Shown here piece after piece: positions 38,062 through 46,299 of a stretch of 64,000 nucleotides of DNA (the first letter of the stretch is position 1; each line of letters opens with the position of its first letter). Both the position numbers and the translations under genes were made by a program. This DNA is from Thalassorhabdomicrobium marinisediminis (GTDB lineage Bacteria > Pseudomonadota > Alphaproteobacteria > Rhodobacterales > Rhodobacteraceae), in the NCBI RefSeq assembly GCF_003072065.1, contig NZ_QCYG01000004.1:124001-188000 (forward strand), given 5' to 3'. Under the pieces are notes generated by a model that saw only the letters and a program-made list of their open reading frames with translations, had not been told where the DNA came from and made no database searches.

Positions 38062-38967
38062 ATGCCCGTGACCCCCGAACAACAGGCCGAAATCGACGAT
38101 TTGCGCAAAGCAGCGGTGCCCACGCTGCGGGCTGTCGCGCCGGGGATGGAGGCGCATCTGTACAAGGCGCGTGAGGTTCTGGACCACGGATTCGTGCGCG
38201 TCATCGACTACATGGGCGACGATGCGGCGATCTGTCAGGCCGCACGGGTGAGTTATGGCAAGGGCACGAAATCGGTGCAGAACGACGAAGGGCTGATCCG
38301 CTACCTGATGCGGCACTGGCACTCGACCCCTTTCGAGATGTGCGAAGTCAAGCTGCACGTGAAGCTGCCGGTTTTCGTGGCCCGCCAGTGGATCCGGCAC
38401 CGCACCGCCAACGTCAACGAATACTCAGCCCGCTACTCGATCCTCGACCGTGAGTTCTACATCCCGCGCGCCGAGGATCTGGCCGCCCAGTCGGTGATCA
38501 ACAACCAGGGCCGGGGCGAGACGTTGACCGGCGAGGAAGCCGAGCGCGTGCTGCGCTACCTCAAGGACGACGCGGGCCGCGCCTATGACCACTACGAAGA
38601 GATGATCAGCGACGAGGGGCAGCAGGGTCTCGCGCGCGAATTGGCGCGGATGAATCTGCCCGCGAACATCTATACCCAGTGGTATTGGAAGGTGGACCTG
38701 CACAACCTGTTCCACTTCCTGCGCCTGCGCGCCGACAGCCACGCGCAATACGAAATCCGCGTCTACGCGGATGCGATTTGCGAGATGGTGAAAGACTGGG
38801 TCCCAGCGGCATACGGTGCGTTCGAAGACTACCGCATGGGCGGCGCAAACCTGAGCGGCCGACAGCTCGAGTGCATCCGCAAGATGCTCAAGGGCGAAGA
38901 GGTCACGCAGGAGACGTCCGGGATGAGCAAGGGGGAATGGCGGGAGTTTATGGGAGTTGTTGGGTGA
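38062..38967 (+). CDS. thyX: Flavin-dependent thymidylate synthase
   Basis: Makes dTMP from dUMP using FAD, NADPH and methylene-tetrahydrofolate. The ThyX signature [15 protein letters not shown] (RHRxxxxNExSxR) is near residue 112, with [31 protein letters not shown] just before and [22 protein letters not shown] after. ATG 38062 gives 301 residues, the usual length. The stop overlaps the GTG of the DUF3800 gene by three bases and lies at the left border of a low-GC stretch, so its last residues may have been altered by that insertion. Confidence 0.95.
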   Translation: MPVTPEQQAEIDDLRKAAVPTLRAVAPGMEAHLYKAREVLDHGFVRVIDYMGDDAAICQAARVSYGKGTKSVQNDEGLIRYLMRHWHSTPFEMCEVKLHVKLPVFVARQWIRHRTANVNEYSARYSILDREFYIPRAEDLAAQSVINNQGRGETLTGEEAERVLRYLKDDAGRAYDHYEEMISDEGQQGLARELARMNLPANIYTQWYWKVDLHNLFHFLRLRADSHAQYEIRVYADAICEMVKDWVPAAYGAFEDYRMGGANLSGRQLECIRKMLKGEEVTQETSGMSKGEWREFMGVVG

Positions 38968-39815
38968 GTGAATTGCACCATTTTTACATAGACGATTCCA
39001 AAATAAGGCCGAAGGCGCACCATAGACAGCGAATGGGTGAGCTAGTGGCGGCAGGTGGTATTATCGTGGACGTCAGTCGCCTCAAAGACTTTGAAAATGC
39101 GATTGATACTATCTGTAGAAAAGAAAGTTATGACATCCCAGACAGCGAGAACATAAAGTGGTCTCCGGACAAGCACTCGTGGCTCAGGGATAACCTTGAA
39201 CGGGGTGTGCGAAATGCTCTTTATCGCGAGCTTTTACAATGTGCGGATGAGCATGATGCTAAGGTCATTGTCGCCATCAGCGATCTGAAGTGCAAAATTG
39301 CTAACCAGAAAGCTTTAGATCATGAGATGGACGCGACGCTTTTGGTACTCGAACGCTTTGATACTTGGTTGGGCAGTGGCCATGGAATGGTTTTCTTGTC
39401 GAAGCCTTCCGGTGGATCGAAAGATCAAATGAAATTCATCGAGGAATGCATTGAACATCGGCAGAACGGGACTGATTACGTAAAGTTTGACAGTTTTGTA
39501 TCTAACCCACACATCGTACCAGCCAAGCAATCCCGCATACTTCAGGTGGCCGATCTAGCAGTGTCGATAACGAACGCAAAGGTTGCAGGCGGAGATAAAT
39601 ACGCCGACGCCCTATTCGAGTACGTCTTAAAAATGATGCCTGAAACAAGTAGAGGCGTTAAGGGAGGGCTTGGATTAAAGATCCACCCGTCCTTTAAGTA
39701 TCGAAATCTATACCACTGGGTTTTGGGTGACCAGTACTATGTTGAGTCGTCGACTGGTATCCCACTACCAATCGAGTCGTATCCATATTCAACTGAAGAA
39801 ATGAGATGGAGCTAA
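38964..39815 (+). CDS. DUF3800 domain protein
   Basis: A 283-residue protein starting with [11 protein letters not shown], the Y-I-D-(D/E)-S motif at the start of DUF3800 proteins; further acidic positions occur in [11 protein letters not shown] and in [16 protein letters not shown], the pattern expected for an RNase-H-like metal-binding fold. Family function is not established; members are common on mobile elements and genomic islands. GTG 38964 overlaps the thyX stop (GTGA), yet the base composition and codon use (many A/T-ending codons) differ from all neighbours, which indicates recent transfer. Confidence 0.75.
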   Translation: MSELHHFYIDDSKIRPKAHHRQRMGELVAAGGIIVDVSRLKDFENAIDTICRKESYDIPDSENIKWSPDKHSWLRDNLERGVRNALYRELLQCADEHDAKVIVAISDLKCKIANQKALDHEMDATLLVLERFDTWLGSGHGMVFLSKPSGGSKDQMKFIEECIEHRQNGTDYVKFDSFVSNPHIVPAKQSRILQVADLAVSITNAKVAGGDKYADALFEYVLKMMPETSRGVKGGLGLKIHPSFKYRNLYHWVLGDQYYVESSTGIPLPIESYPYSTEEMRWS

Positions 39816-39957
39816 CCAATCTTAGGGTGCCCGTTATCCCGATGGTACGATGAATACGGCCACCAACTCAGGGCGGTCGACCAACCCGTGTTTCGCCGGA
39901 TTATGGCAATAGTAATTGCCCGCGAGCCGCATAATCGGCTTCGTCTAAATCAGGAAA
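39812..39957 (-). pseudogene. Degenerate C-terminal remnant of a RAYT (REP-associated tyrosine) transposase
   Basis: On the minus strand three reading frames give consecutive pieces of the IS200-like RAYT C terminus: DLDEADYAARG, then (frameshift) NYYCHNPAKHGLVDRPE, then (frameshift) [18 protein letters not shown] and a TAG stop at 39814-39812. The family reads DEADYAAH..YCH.NPVKHGLV.RP.DWPYSSFHR, so order and spacing agree. At least two frameshifts, and the N-terminal part with the HUH motif and catalytic Tyr is missing. The stop overlaps the stop of the DUF3800 gene. Confidence 0.7.
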
Positions 39958-40111
39958 GGGGAGGCTACATACCCCCCCAAAAAAAGCTACATTCGGCTGG
40001 TCTACCTGAATCCAATACAGCAAACATTGAGCCCGCCGCACATAATCCGCCTCACGCACTGACATCACCGCAGGTGCGAAAGCCCTCGAATTCGTAGGGA
40101 AAACCCGACGC

Positions 40112-40318
40112 TCAAGCGCCCCGTAAGTTCCCCGCCATCTGCCGCCCGTCGCGGCCTTCAACGAGGTCGTATTCGACCGGCATATCGTCAGCCAATCCCG
40201 TCATGCCCGATTGTTCCACGGCCGAGATGTGCACGAACACGTCATTGCCGCCTTCTTCCGGTTCGATAAATCCGAACCCTTTCGTTGTATTGAACCACTT
40301 CACCTTACCCTTGGGCAT
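40112..40318 (-). CDS. Cold-shock protein (CspA family)
   Basis: A 68-residue single OB-fold nucleic-acid chaperone. Both RNA-binding motifs are present: KGFGFIEP (RNP1) and DVFVHISAV (RNP2), after the usual MPKGKVKWFNTT start. GGAGG precedes the ATG at 40318. It is divergent from the ArsC-family gene, with about 115 bases between starts. Its stop lies directly at the right edge of the low-GC insertion. Confidence 0.94.
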   Translation of the reverse strand: MPKGKVKWFNTTKGFGFIEPEEGGNDVFVHISAVEQSGMTGLADDMPVEYDLVEGRDGRQMAGNLRGA

Positions 40319-40434
40319 GTCGTATTCCTCCACTTGATCGTCGGGGGCCGCGGCCCCACGTGTTCTTAACTCGCGGCCGGCGAAAAAGTTCAAACGGCGC
40401 GGGGAGAGTGTGATCGGAAAAGGGGGAGGACAGG

Positions 40435-40758
40435 ATGCGGTTCTTTGGTTTGAAAACCTGTGACACCTGTCGCAAGGCGCTGAAAATGCTGGACGGGCGA
40501 GCGGTTGAGGTGATCGACGTGCGGGCGGACGGGCTGTCCGACGCTGACCGGGCCGCGATTGTCGCCGCGTTCGGAGAGGCGGCGATCAACAAGCGGTCAA
40601 CCACGTGGCGCGCGCTGTCCGAGGCGGAGCGGGCGCGGGACGTGGCGGCGCTTCTGGAGGAGCGTCCGACGCTGATGAAACGTCCAGTTATCCTGCATGA
40701 AGGCGTCTGGTATCAGGGCTGGACGCCCGAGACGCAGCGCGCTTTGGGGGTGTCGTGA
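40435..40758 (+). CDS. ArsC/Spx-family protein
   Basis: A 107-residue thioredoxin-fold protein of the arsenate-reductase-like family. It starts MRFFGLKTCDTCRKALKML with a CxxC near residue 9-12, and ends with LMKRPVILHEG, the conserved Arg-Pro segment, and WYQGW. Such proteins act as glutaredoxin-dependent reductases or have unknown targets; no arsenic resistance genes are nearby, so arsenate reduction is not supported by context. GGGGGAGGA precedes the ATG. It overlaps the next gene by one base. Confidence 0.85.
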   Translation: MRFFGLKTCDTCRKALKMLDGRAVEVIDVRADGLSDADRAAIVAAFGEAAINKRSTTWRALSEAERARDVAALLEERPTLMKRPVILHEGVWYQGWTPETQRALGVS

Positions 40759-41120
40759 TGCGCAGCGCGGCGGGTCTTCTGGGGATCATCGGTGGCGTGA
40801 TCGGCATCTTTGTGGGGCTGTTCGGCTACGGCATGGTGGCGCTGTCGAACCGGCCCGAGGTGACGGGCTTCGATCTGTTCGACAATCCCGGCTTTGTGCA
40901 ACTGGTGAGCCTTCTGGCGCCGCTGTTGCTGGTCGCCGGCGGTGCCATGGCGCGGACCCGTGCGCTCTGGGCCGGAGGCGCGCTGCTGATGGGCGCCGCG
41001 CTGTTCTACGCGGCCTTCGGGTTCAACGTAGCGACGATGTTTCCCATCGGCTTTGGCGGGGTCGGCGGGCTGCTGGCGATCGCCGCCGGCCGCCCGGACG
41101 AGGAAAAGGCGCACTTCTAG
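40758..41120 (+). CDS. Small integral membrane protein of unknown function
   Basis: A 120-residue hydrophobic protein with four predicted membrane segments (LLGIIGGVIGIFVGLFGYGMVAL, LVSLLAPLLLVAGGAM, ALWAGGALLMGAALFYAAFGF, PIGFGGVGGLLAIAAG) and a short charged tail. I recognise no family. The ATG overlaps the stop of the ArsC-family gene, so both are made from one transcript. A GC-rich imperfect hairpin (41130-41154) follows the stop and could terminate it. Confidence 0.75.
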   Translation: MRSAAGLLGIIGGVIGIFVGLFGYGMVALSNRPEVTGFDLFDNPGFVQLVSLLAPLLLVAGGAMARTRALWAGGALLMGAALFYAAFGFNVATMFPIGFGGVGGLLAIAAGRPDEEKAHF

Positions 41121-41168
41121 ATCATGCACCCGGGGCGCCCGCCCACGGCTTGCGGACGGGCCTTTGGG

Positions 41169-43118
41169 TCAGCGCAGGTCTGGCGGCGTGGCCGCGGCCT
41201 GCAACTCGCTCACGATGTCGTCGAGACCGGTGACCGAGGTTTTCTTCTCGCCCAGACGGCGCACGGAGACGGTGCGCTCCTCAACCTCGCGCCCGCCGCA
41301 GGCCAGAATGACCGGCACCTTGCCCAGCGAATGCTCGCGGACCTTGTAGTTGATCTTTTCGTTGCGGATGTCCGCCTCTGCCCGAACGCCCGCCGCGCGC
41401 AGGGCTTCGACCACCTCATGCACGTAGTCGTCGGCATCCGACACGATGGCGGCCACAACCACCTGACGGGGGGCGAGCCAGAAGGGAAGCTTGCCGGCGT
41501 GCTCCTCGATCAGAATGCCGATGAACCGTTCGAACGAGCCGAGCGTCGCGCGGTGCAACATGACAGGGCGATGCTTCTCCCCGTCCGCGCCGATGTAGGT
41601 CGCGTCCAACCGCTCAGGCAGCACGAAGTCCACCTGATGCGTGCCGCACTGCCAGTCCCGCCCGATGGCGTCGGTCAGCACGAACTCCAGTTTCGGCCCG
41701 TAAAAAGCGCCTTCACCGGGGTTCAGTTCAAACTCCAACCCGGCCGCTTCCGTCGCCGACATAAGGGCCGCTTCGGCCTTGTCCCAAACCTCATCCGAGC
41801 CTGCGCGTTTCTCGGGCCGGTCGGAGAATTTCACCTTGAACGAGGCGAAGCCGAGGTCCTCATAGACTGACGACAGAAAGTTAATAAAACGTTTCGTTTC
41901 CGATTCGATCTGGTCTTCGGTGCAGAAAATATGCCCGTCGTCCTGCGTGAATCCGCGCACTCGCATGATGCCGTGCAGCGCGCCCGAGGGCTCATACCGG
42001 TTGCACGACCCGAACTCCGCCATCCGCAACGGCAGGTCGCGATAGGATTTAAGACCTTGATTATAAACCTGAACGTGGCAGGGGCAGTTCATCGGTTTGA
42101 GCGCATTGACCGTCTTTTCGCGGGCGTGCTCCTCGTCCACCTCGACGATGAACATATGGTCTTGATACTTTTCCCAATGGCCCGAGGCTTCCCAGAGCTT
42201 GCGGTCCACAACCTGCGGGGTGTTCACTTCGACATAGCCGCCCGCCCGCTGCTTGCGACGCATATAGTCCTGCAGCTGCGTATAGATCAGCCAGCCGTTG
42301 GGATGCCAGAACACCTGACCCGGGGCCTCTTCCTGCATGTGGTAGAGGTCCATCTCGCGGCCGAGTTTGCGGTGGTCGCGCTTCGCGGCCTCTTCGAGCA
42401 TGTTGAGGTGGGCGCGCAGCTGCTCCTTGTTCTGGAAGGCCACGCCGTAGATCCGCTGCAGCATGGCGCGGTCGGAATCGCCGCGCCAATAGGCCCCGGC
42501 GATGGACATCAATTTCCACGAATCCCCGGGCACTTGGCCGGTGTTCTGCAGGTGCGGGCCACGGCAGAGGTCCTGCCAGTCGCCGTGCCAATACATGCGC
42601 AGCGGCTCATCGCCCGGGATGGAGTTGATGAGCTCGACCTTATAGGGTTCGCCGTTGTCTTCATAATGCCGGATCGCGCGGTCACGGTCCCAGACCTCGG
42701 TGCGAACTTCGTCCCGCTTGTTAATGATTTCCTTCATCTTTTTCTCGATCACGGCGAGGTCTTCCGGCGTGAACGGATCTTTGCGGTCGAAGTCGTAATA
42801 CCAGCCGTTGTTGATCACAGGACCAATGGTAACCTGCGTGTCGGGCCAGATTTCCTGCACGGCGCGGGCCATGATGTGGGCCAGGTCGTGGCGGATCAGC
42901 TCAAGCGCCGGAGCCTCGTCCTTCATGGTGTTGATCGCAATGCTGGCGTCGTCCTCGATGGGCCACTGCAGGTCCCAGTGCTGGCCGTTCACCGTGGCGG
43001 AAATCGCCTTTTTCGCAAGGCTCGTCGCAATGCTGGCCGCGACTTCGGCAGGCGTGACGCCGGCGTCATAGTCGCGCGAATTGCCATCGGGAAAGGTGAG
43101 GGAGATCGTCTGGGCCAT
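41169..43118 (-). CDS. thrS: Threonyl-tRNA synthetase
   Basis: Class II enzyme charging tRNA-Thr. The 649 residues contain the N-terminal TGS domain (residues 1-62), the editing domain with [12 protein letters not shown] and [10 protein letters not shown] (the HxxxH and CxxxH zinc-site-like residues), the catalytic core with MNCPCHV (zinc Cys), [30 protein letters not shown] and GAFYGPK, and the anticodon-binding domain with [11 protein letters not shown]. All editing and catalytic residues seem intact. No T-box-like leader is visible upstream. Confidence 0.97.
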   Translation of the reverse strand: MAQTISLTFPDGNSRDYDAGVTPAEVAASIATSLAKKAISATVNGQHWDLQWPIEDDASIAINTMKDEAPALELIRHDLAHIMARAVQEIWPDTQVTIGPVINNGWYYDFDRKDPFTPEDLAVIEKKMKEIINKRDEVRTEVWDRDRAIRHYEDNGEPYKVELINSIPGDEPLRMYWHGDWQDLCRGPHLQNTGQVPGDSWKLMSIAGAYWRGDSDRAMLQRIYGVAFQNKEQLRAHLNMLEEAAKRDHRKLGREMDLYHMQEEAPGQVFWHPNGWLIYTQLQDYMRRKQRAGGYVEVNTPQVVDRKLWEASGHWEKYQDHMFIVEVDEEHAREKTVNALKPMNCPCHVQVYNQGLKSYRDLPLRMAEFGSCNRYEPSGALHGIMRVRGFTQDDGHIFCTEDQIESETKRFINFLSSVYEDLGFASFKVKFSDRPEKRAGSDEVWDKAEAALMSATEAAGLEFELNPGEGAFYGPKLEFVLTDAIGRDWQCGTHQVDFVLPERLDATYIGADGEKHRPVMLHRATLGSFERFIGILIEEHAGKLPFWLAPRQVVVAAIVSDADDYVHEVVEALRAAGVRAEADIRNEKINYKVREHSLGKVPVILACGGREVEERTVSVRRLGEKKTSVTGLDDIVSELQAAATPPDLR

Positions 43119-43306
43119 GGGCTTGGCTCCTCGTCGGTTTGGCGGCTACAAAGCGCCCGGTTGCGGGTATGGTCGCGCGTCTTGTGGCGCAGGCGGCGGG
43201 ACGCGTCAAGCACCGTCTGGCATCAGCAGTCTTGTCCGGGGCCAGTGGATCATCGGGGCATATGGCCTATGTGCGGTTAAGCATTGATTAAGGATTTTAT
43301 TCGATC

Positions 43307-44647
43307 ATGACTGGAGAAACGACACCCCGAAGCGGGGGCCAGCCCGACAGCGCGCAGAATCAATCTGGGCAGGGGGAGGTGCGCGCAGACGGGCATAGGG
43401 ATCAAACGCGGGACGCTGCGCGCGGTGATACGGCGCAGACTGATGTCTCCGCCGGAGCCCCGGACGCCGAGGGGCGCAATATCTGGCGGCACGTGGTGGC
43501 CCTCACTTCGAGCAAGTCCGCCGATGGTTTGGTTGATCCCAAACTGGTGTTGAGCTGGCTGCTGTCCACGCTTGGGGCCGGGGCCTTCTGGATCGGGGCG
43601 CTGGTGCCCGTGCGCGAAGCGGGGGCGCTCTTGCCGCAGCTCGCTTTGGCCGGGCGGCTCAAGGCGATGCAGTACCGCAAATGGGCCTGGGTCGCCGGCG
43701 CTCTGGGGCAGGCCGCGAGCGTTGCGGCGATTGTTCTTGCCGCCCTGACGTTGCAGGGCGATGCGGCCGGCGGCGTGATCGTCGGCATTCTTGCCGTGCT
43801 GGCGCTGAGCCGGTCCGTCTGTTCGGTGAGCTACAAGGACGTGCTGGGCAAGACCGTCCGCAAGCGGCAGCGGGGCCAGACCATGGGCAAGGCGAGCACC
43901 GCGGCCGCGGTGACGGTCATCGTCTTCGCCGGGATTCTGATGGCGCTGGACGGGCAGAAATACGGGCTGGTGATCGGTGCGCTGGTGCTCGCGGCCCTGC
44001 TCTATGCGCTGGCGGGCTTCGTCATGGCGCAGGTTGAAGAGGGTGCGTCGGACGCGGGCGAGGCGGACGGGATCGTCGCATCGTTACGCCTGTTGCTCGA
44101 CCGGCCGCAACTGCGGCTGTTCATCATGGTTCGGGCGTTGCTGGTGGGCTCGGCCCTCGCACCGCCCTATCTGGTGATGCTGGCCGGTGGCGGCGGCGTA
44201 TTCGAGCAGTTGGGCGCGCTGGTGCTGGCTTCGGCGCTGGGGGCGCTTGCCAGTTCCTATGTCTGGGGCTGGCTGTCGGATCGCTCGGCGCGGCTGGTGC
44301 TGGTCTGGTCGGGCCTGTCCGGAGCCGCGGCGCTGGCCGTGGCCCTGATGGTCGGATCAGCGGGCGGGGTCTGGGGCATGCCCGTGGTGCTGTTCGGACT
44401 GATGGTGTCCTATCACGGCGTGCGGCAGGGCCGCTCGACCTATCTGGTGGATATGGCGGATGAGACCGACCGCGCGGCCTATACCGCTGTCAGCAACACC
44501 GCCATCGGCGCCTATTTGCTGGGGGTCGGCGCGCTCTCGGCCGGGCTTGCGACAGTCAGCGTCCCCCTTGTCATCGGGGTCTTCGCCGTGATGTGTTGTG
44601 CGGGGGGCGCTTTGGCCCTGAAACTGGAAGAAGTGCAACATGCATAA
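43307..44647 (+). CDS. MFS transporter
   Basis: A 446-residue membrane protein with a hydrophilic 60-residue N-terminal tail rich in Gly, Gln, Asp and Arg, followed by about eleven to twelve hydrophobic segments (from DPKLVLSWLLSTLGAGAFWIGALVPVREAG). The layout fits the major facilitator superfamily, and the cytoplasmic loop YKDVLGKTVRKRQRGQTMG resembles the central-loop charged motif. Substrate unknown. It overlaps the alpha/beta hydrolase gene by eight bases, so transporter and hydrolase are coupled. Confidence 0.82.
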   Translation: MTGETTPRSGGQPDSAQNQSGQGEVRADGHRDQTRDAARGDTAQTDVSAGAPDAEGRNIWRHVVALTSSKSADGLVDPKLVLSWLLSTLGAGAFWIGALVPVREAGALLPQLALAGRLKAMQYRKWAWVAGALGQAASVAAIVLAALTLQGDAAGGVIVGILAVLALSRSVCSVSYKDVLGKTVRKRQRGQTMGKASTAAAVTVIVFAGILMALDGQKYGLVIGALVLAALLYALAGFVMAQVEEGASDAGEADGIVASLRLLLDRPQLRLFIMVRALLVGSALAPPYLVMLAGGGGVFEQLGALVLASALGALASSYVWGWLSDRSARLVLVWSGLSGAAALAVALMVGSAGGVWGMPVVLFGLMVSYHGVRQGRSTYLVDMADETDRAAYTAVSNTAIGAYLLGVGALSAGLATVSVPLVIGVFAVMCCAGGALALKLEEVQHA

Positions 44648-45371
44648 GACGTTGAAGACCCCACAGGGGCGCGATATTGCCTATCACCGGACCGAAGGGC
44701 GCGGGCCGACGGTGGTGTTTCTGGGCGGGTTCAAATCCGATATGGCCGGGACCAAAGCGGTGCATCTGGAGACTTGGGCGAAAGCGGCCGGACGCGCCTA
44801 TGTGCGGCTGGATTACTCGGGTCACGGGATCAGCAGCGGCACCTTCGAGGAGGGGAGCATCGGCGACTGGGTCGAGGACAGCTGCGCGGTGCTGGAGCTG
44901 ATCGAGGGGCCGCTGGTGCTTGTGGGCTCCTCCATGGGGGGCTGGATCGCGCTGCAGATCGCCCGCGCGCAGCCCGAGCGGATCGCCGGGCTGGTGGGGA
45001 TCGCCGCCGCGCCGGACTTCACCGAAGACGGGTTCTGGGCGAACTTTCCGCCCCACATGCGCGAGGCACTGGAGCGGGAGGGTAAAGTGTCCCTGCCGTC
45101 TGACTATGGCGAGCCCTATGTGATCACGAAACGCTTGATCGAAGAGGGGCGCGAGCGGTTGGTGTTGCGCACACCGCTGTCCCTGCCGTTCCCCGTGCGC
45201 CTGCTGCAGGGCACCGAGGATACATCGGTCACCACCGAAACGGCGGTGCGGTTGCTGGAGCACGCCGACAGCCCCGACATGCGGCTGACGCTGGTAAAGG
45301 GGGCGGACCATTCCTTTTCAAGCGAGACCTGTTTGCCGTTGATCGTGCAGGCGATTGAAGAGGTGAGTTGA
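44640..45371 (+). CDS. Alpha/beta hydrolase
   Basis: A 243-residue serine hydrolase. The nucleophile elbow is GSSMGG near residue 98, the oxyanion region VVFLGGFKSDM near residue 27, an acidic residue in LQGTEDTSV and the histidine in KGADHSFS near residue 222, so a complete Ser-Asp-His triad. It looks like ABHD10-type esterases. It overlaps the MFS gene by eight bases. The substrate, possibly related to the transporter, is unknown. Confidence 0.88.
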   Translation: MHKTLKTPQGRDIAYHRTEGRGPTVVFLGGFKSDMAGTKAVHLETWAKAAGRAYVRLDYSGHGISSGTFEEGSIGDWVEDSCAVLELIEGPLVLVGSSMGGWIALQIARAQPERIAGLVGIAAAPDFTEDGFWANFPPHMREALEREGKVSLPSDYGEPYVITKRLIEEGRERLVLRTPLSLPFPVRLLQGTEDTSVTTETAVRLLEHADSPDMRLTLVKGADHSFSSETCLPLIVQAIEEVS

Positions 45372-45402
45372 GCGGGTGGTAGGTGTGATACGGGCGTGAG
45401 AC

Positions 45403-45465
45403 GGGGGCGCTGCCCCCCTCGCGCTGTGCGCGAGTCCCCCGGGATATTTCTGAAGCAAAGATGAG
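45403..45465 (+). repeat. Dispersed double-hairpin intergenic element, copy B
   Basis: GGGGGC/GCCCCC hairpin (45403-45417), TCGCGC/GCGCGA hairpin (45419-45433), then CCCCCGGGATATTT and CTGAAGCAAAGATGAG. It lies about 30 bases after the alpha/beta hydrolase stop. The second hairpin differs in sequence from the other copies but keeps pairing. Confidence 0.65.
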
Positions 45466-45578
45466 ACGGCTGGGCGGAAGGCGGCTTTGTCCTTGGGTCG
45501 GCGGGATTTGCGGTTGCGTCCGGCAGGCGGGCATGAACAATCAGGGCGCGCAATCACGCCGATAGATTGAAAGAGGTT

Positions 45579-46292
45579 ATGGTGGCCGAACCCCTCGTCC
45601 TGTTGCCCGAGATGATGTGCGATGCACGGGTCTGGGCGACCCAATTGACTGTGTTGAGTTACGAGCGGCCGGTGACCATGGCCCCGGTGGCGGCCGGTGA
45701 CCGGATTGAGGAGATCGCATCGGGGCTTTTGTCGGTCTTGCCGTCGAAGTTCGCGCTTTGCGGCCATGGCATGGGCGGGGCGGTGGCGCTGGAGTTGGTG
45801 CGGCGAGCGCCCGAGCGTGTCGTGCGGTTGGCGCTGGTGGGGACGAACCCGCTGTCGGACACCCCGCAAGAGGCCGCGGACCGCGAACCGCGGATTGTCG
45901 GCGCGAAAGCCGGGCGGTTGGCCGCGGTTCTTGAGGAGGATGTCTTGCCACGGTTCGTGGGGCCCGGCCCGCAGCGGGGCGCCGTGATGGCGGAGCTGCA
46001 GGAAATGGCTCTGTCGCTGGGGGCGGATGTGTTTGCCCGGCAGGAGCGGGCGATGCAACGGCGCCGCGACCAGCAGGCGACATTGCGGCGGATCACCCAG
46101 CCGACGTTGGTGCTCGCCGGAGCCGAAGACAAGGTCGTTCCCTTGAAACGGCAGGAGTTTCTGGCCGAGTTGATCCCCTATGCCGAAATGCGGGTGTTGG
46201 AAGGGATCGGCCATATGGCCATGCTGGAGGCCCCCGAAGGGACCACCGAAGCGTTGTTCGCATGGATGCGCCAGCCACTGGTGCTGCGCTAG
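45579..46292 (+). CDS. Alpha/beta hydrolase-fold protein lacking the nucleophile serine
   Basis: A 237-residue alpha/beta-hydrolase-fold protein (LVLLPEMMCDARVW, ERVVRLALVGTNPLSDTP, PTLVLAGAEDKVVP, IGHMAMLEAPEG). The Asp (GAEDKVV) and His (GIGHMAM) are present, but the nucleophile elbow, normally GHSMGG, reads GHGMGG (codon GGC), so the catalytic Ser is replaced by Gly. It may be inactive, or use another mechanism. ATG 45579 follows GAAAGAGG closely. It lies between the dispersed element and phaZ (convergent). Confidence 0.8.
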   Translation: MVAEPLVLLPEMMCDARVWATQLTVLSYERPVTMAPVAAGDRIEEIASGLLSVLPSKFALCGHGMGGAVALELVRRAPERVVRLALVGTNPLSDTPQEAADREPRIVGAKAGRLAAVLEEDVLPRFVGPGPQRGAVMAELQEMALSLGADVFARQERAMQRRRDQQATLRRITQPTLVLAGAEDKVVPLKRQEFLAELIPYAEMRVLEGIGHMAMLEAPEGTTEALFAWMRQPLVLR

Positions 46293-46299
46293 GGACGGT

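Larger units (their letters stand above)
38964..40110. other. Low-GC insertion between thyX and the cold-shock gene
   Basis: From the thyX stop to about 40110 the composition changes sharply; one 60-base row starting at 39061 has 24 G/C against about 38-42 in neighbouring genes. It carries a DUF3800 gene and a decayed transposase tail on the other strand. The remaining part (39961-40110) has no gene I can support; it contains a run of seven C then seven A (39972-39985). No direct repeats at the borders were found by eye. Confidence 0.65.

Noticed and set aside
41128-41160. Hairpin between the small membrane protein and thrS as a terminator
   Set aside because: GCCCG/CGGGC stem is imperfect and is followed by only a short T run; mentioned with the gene but not listed separately.
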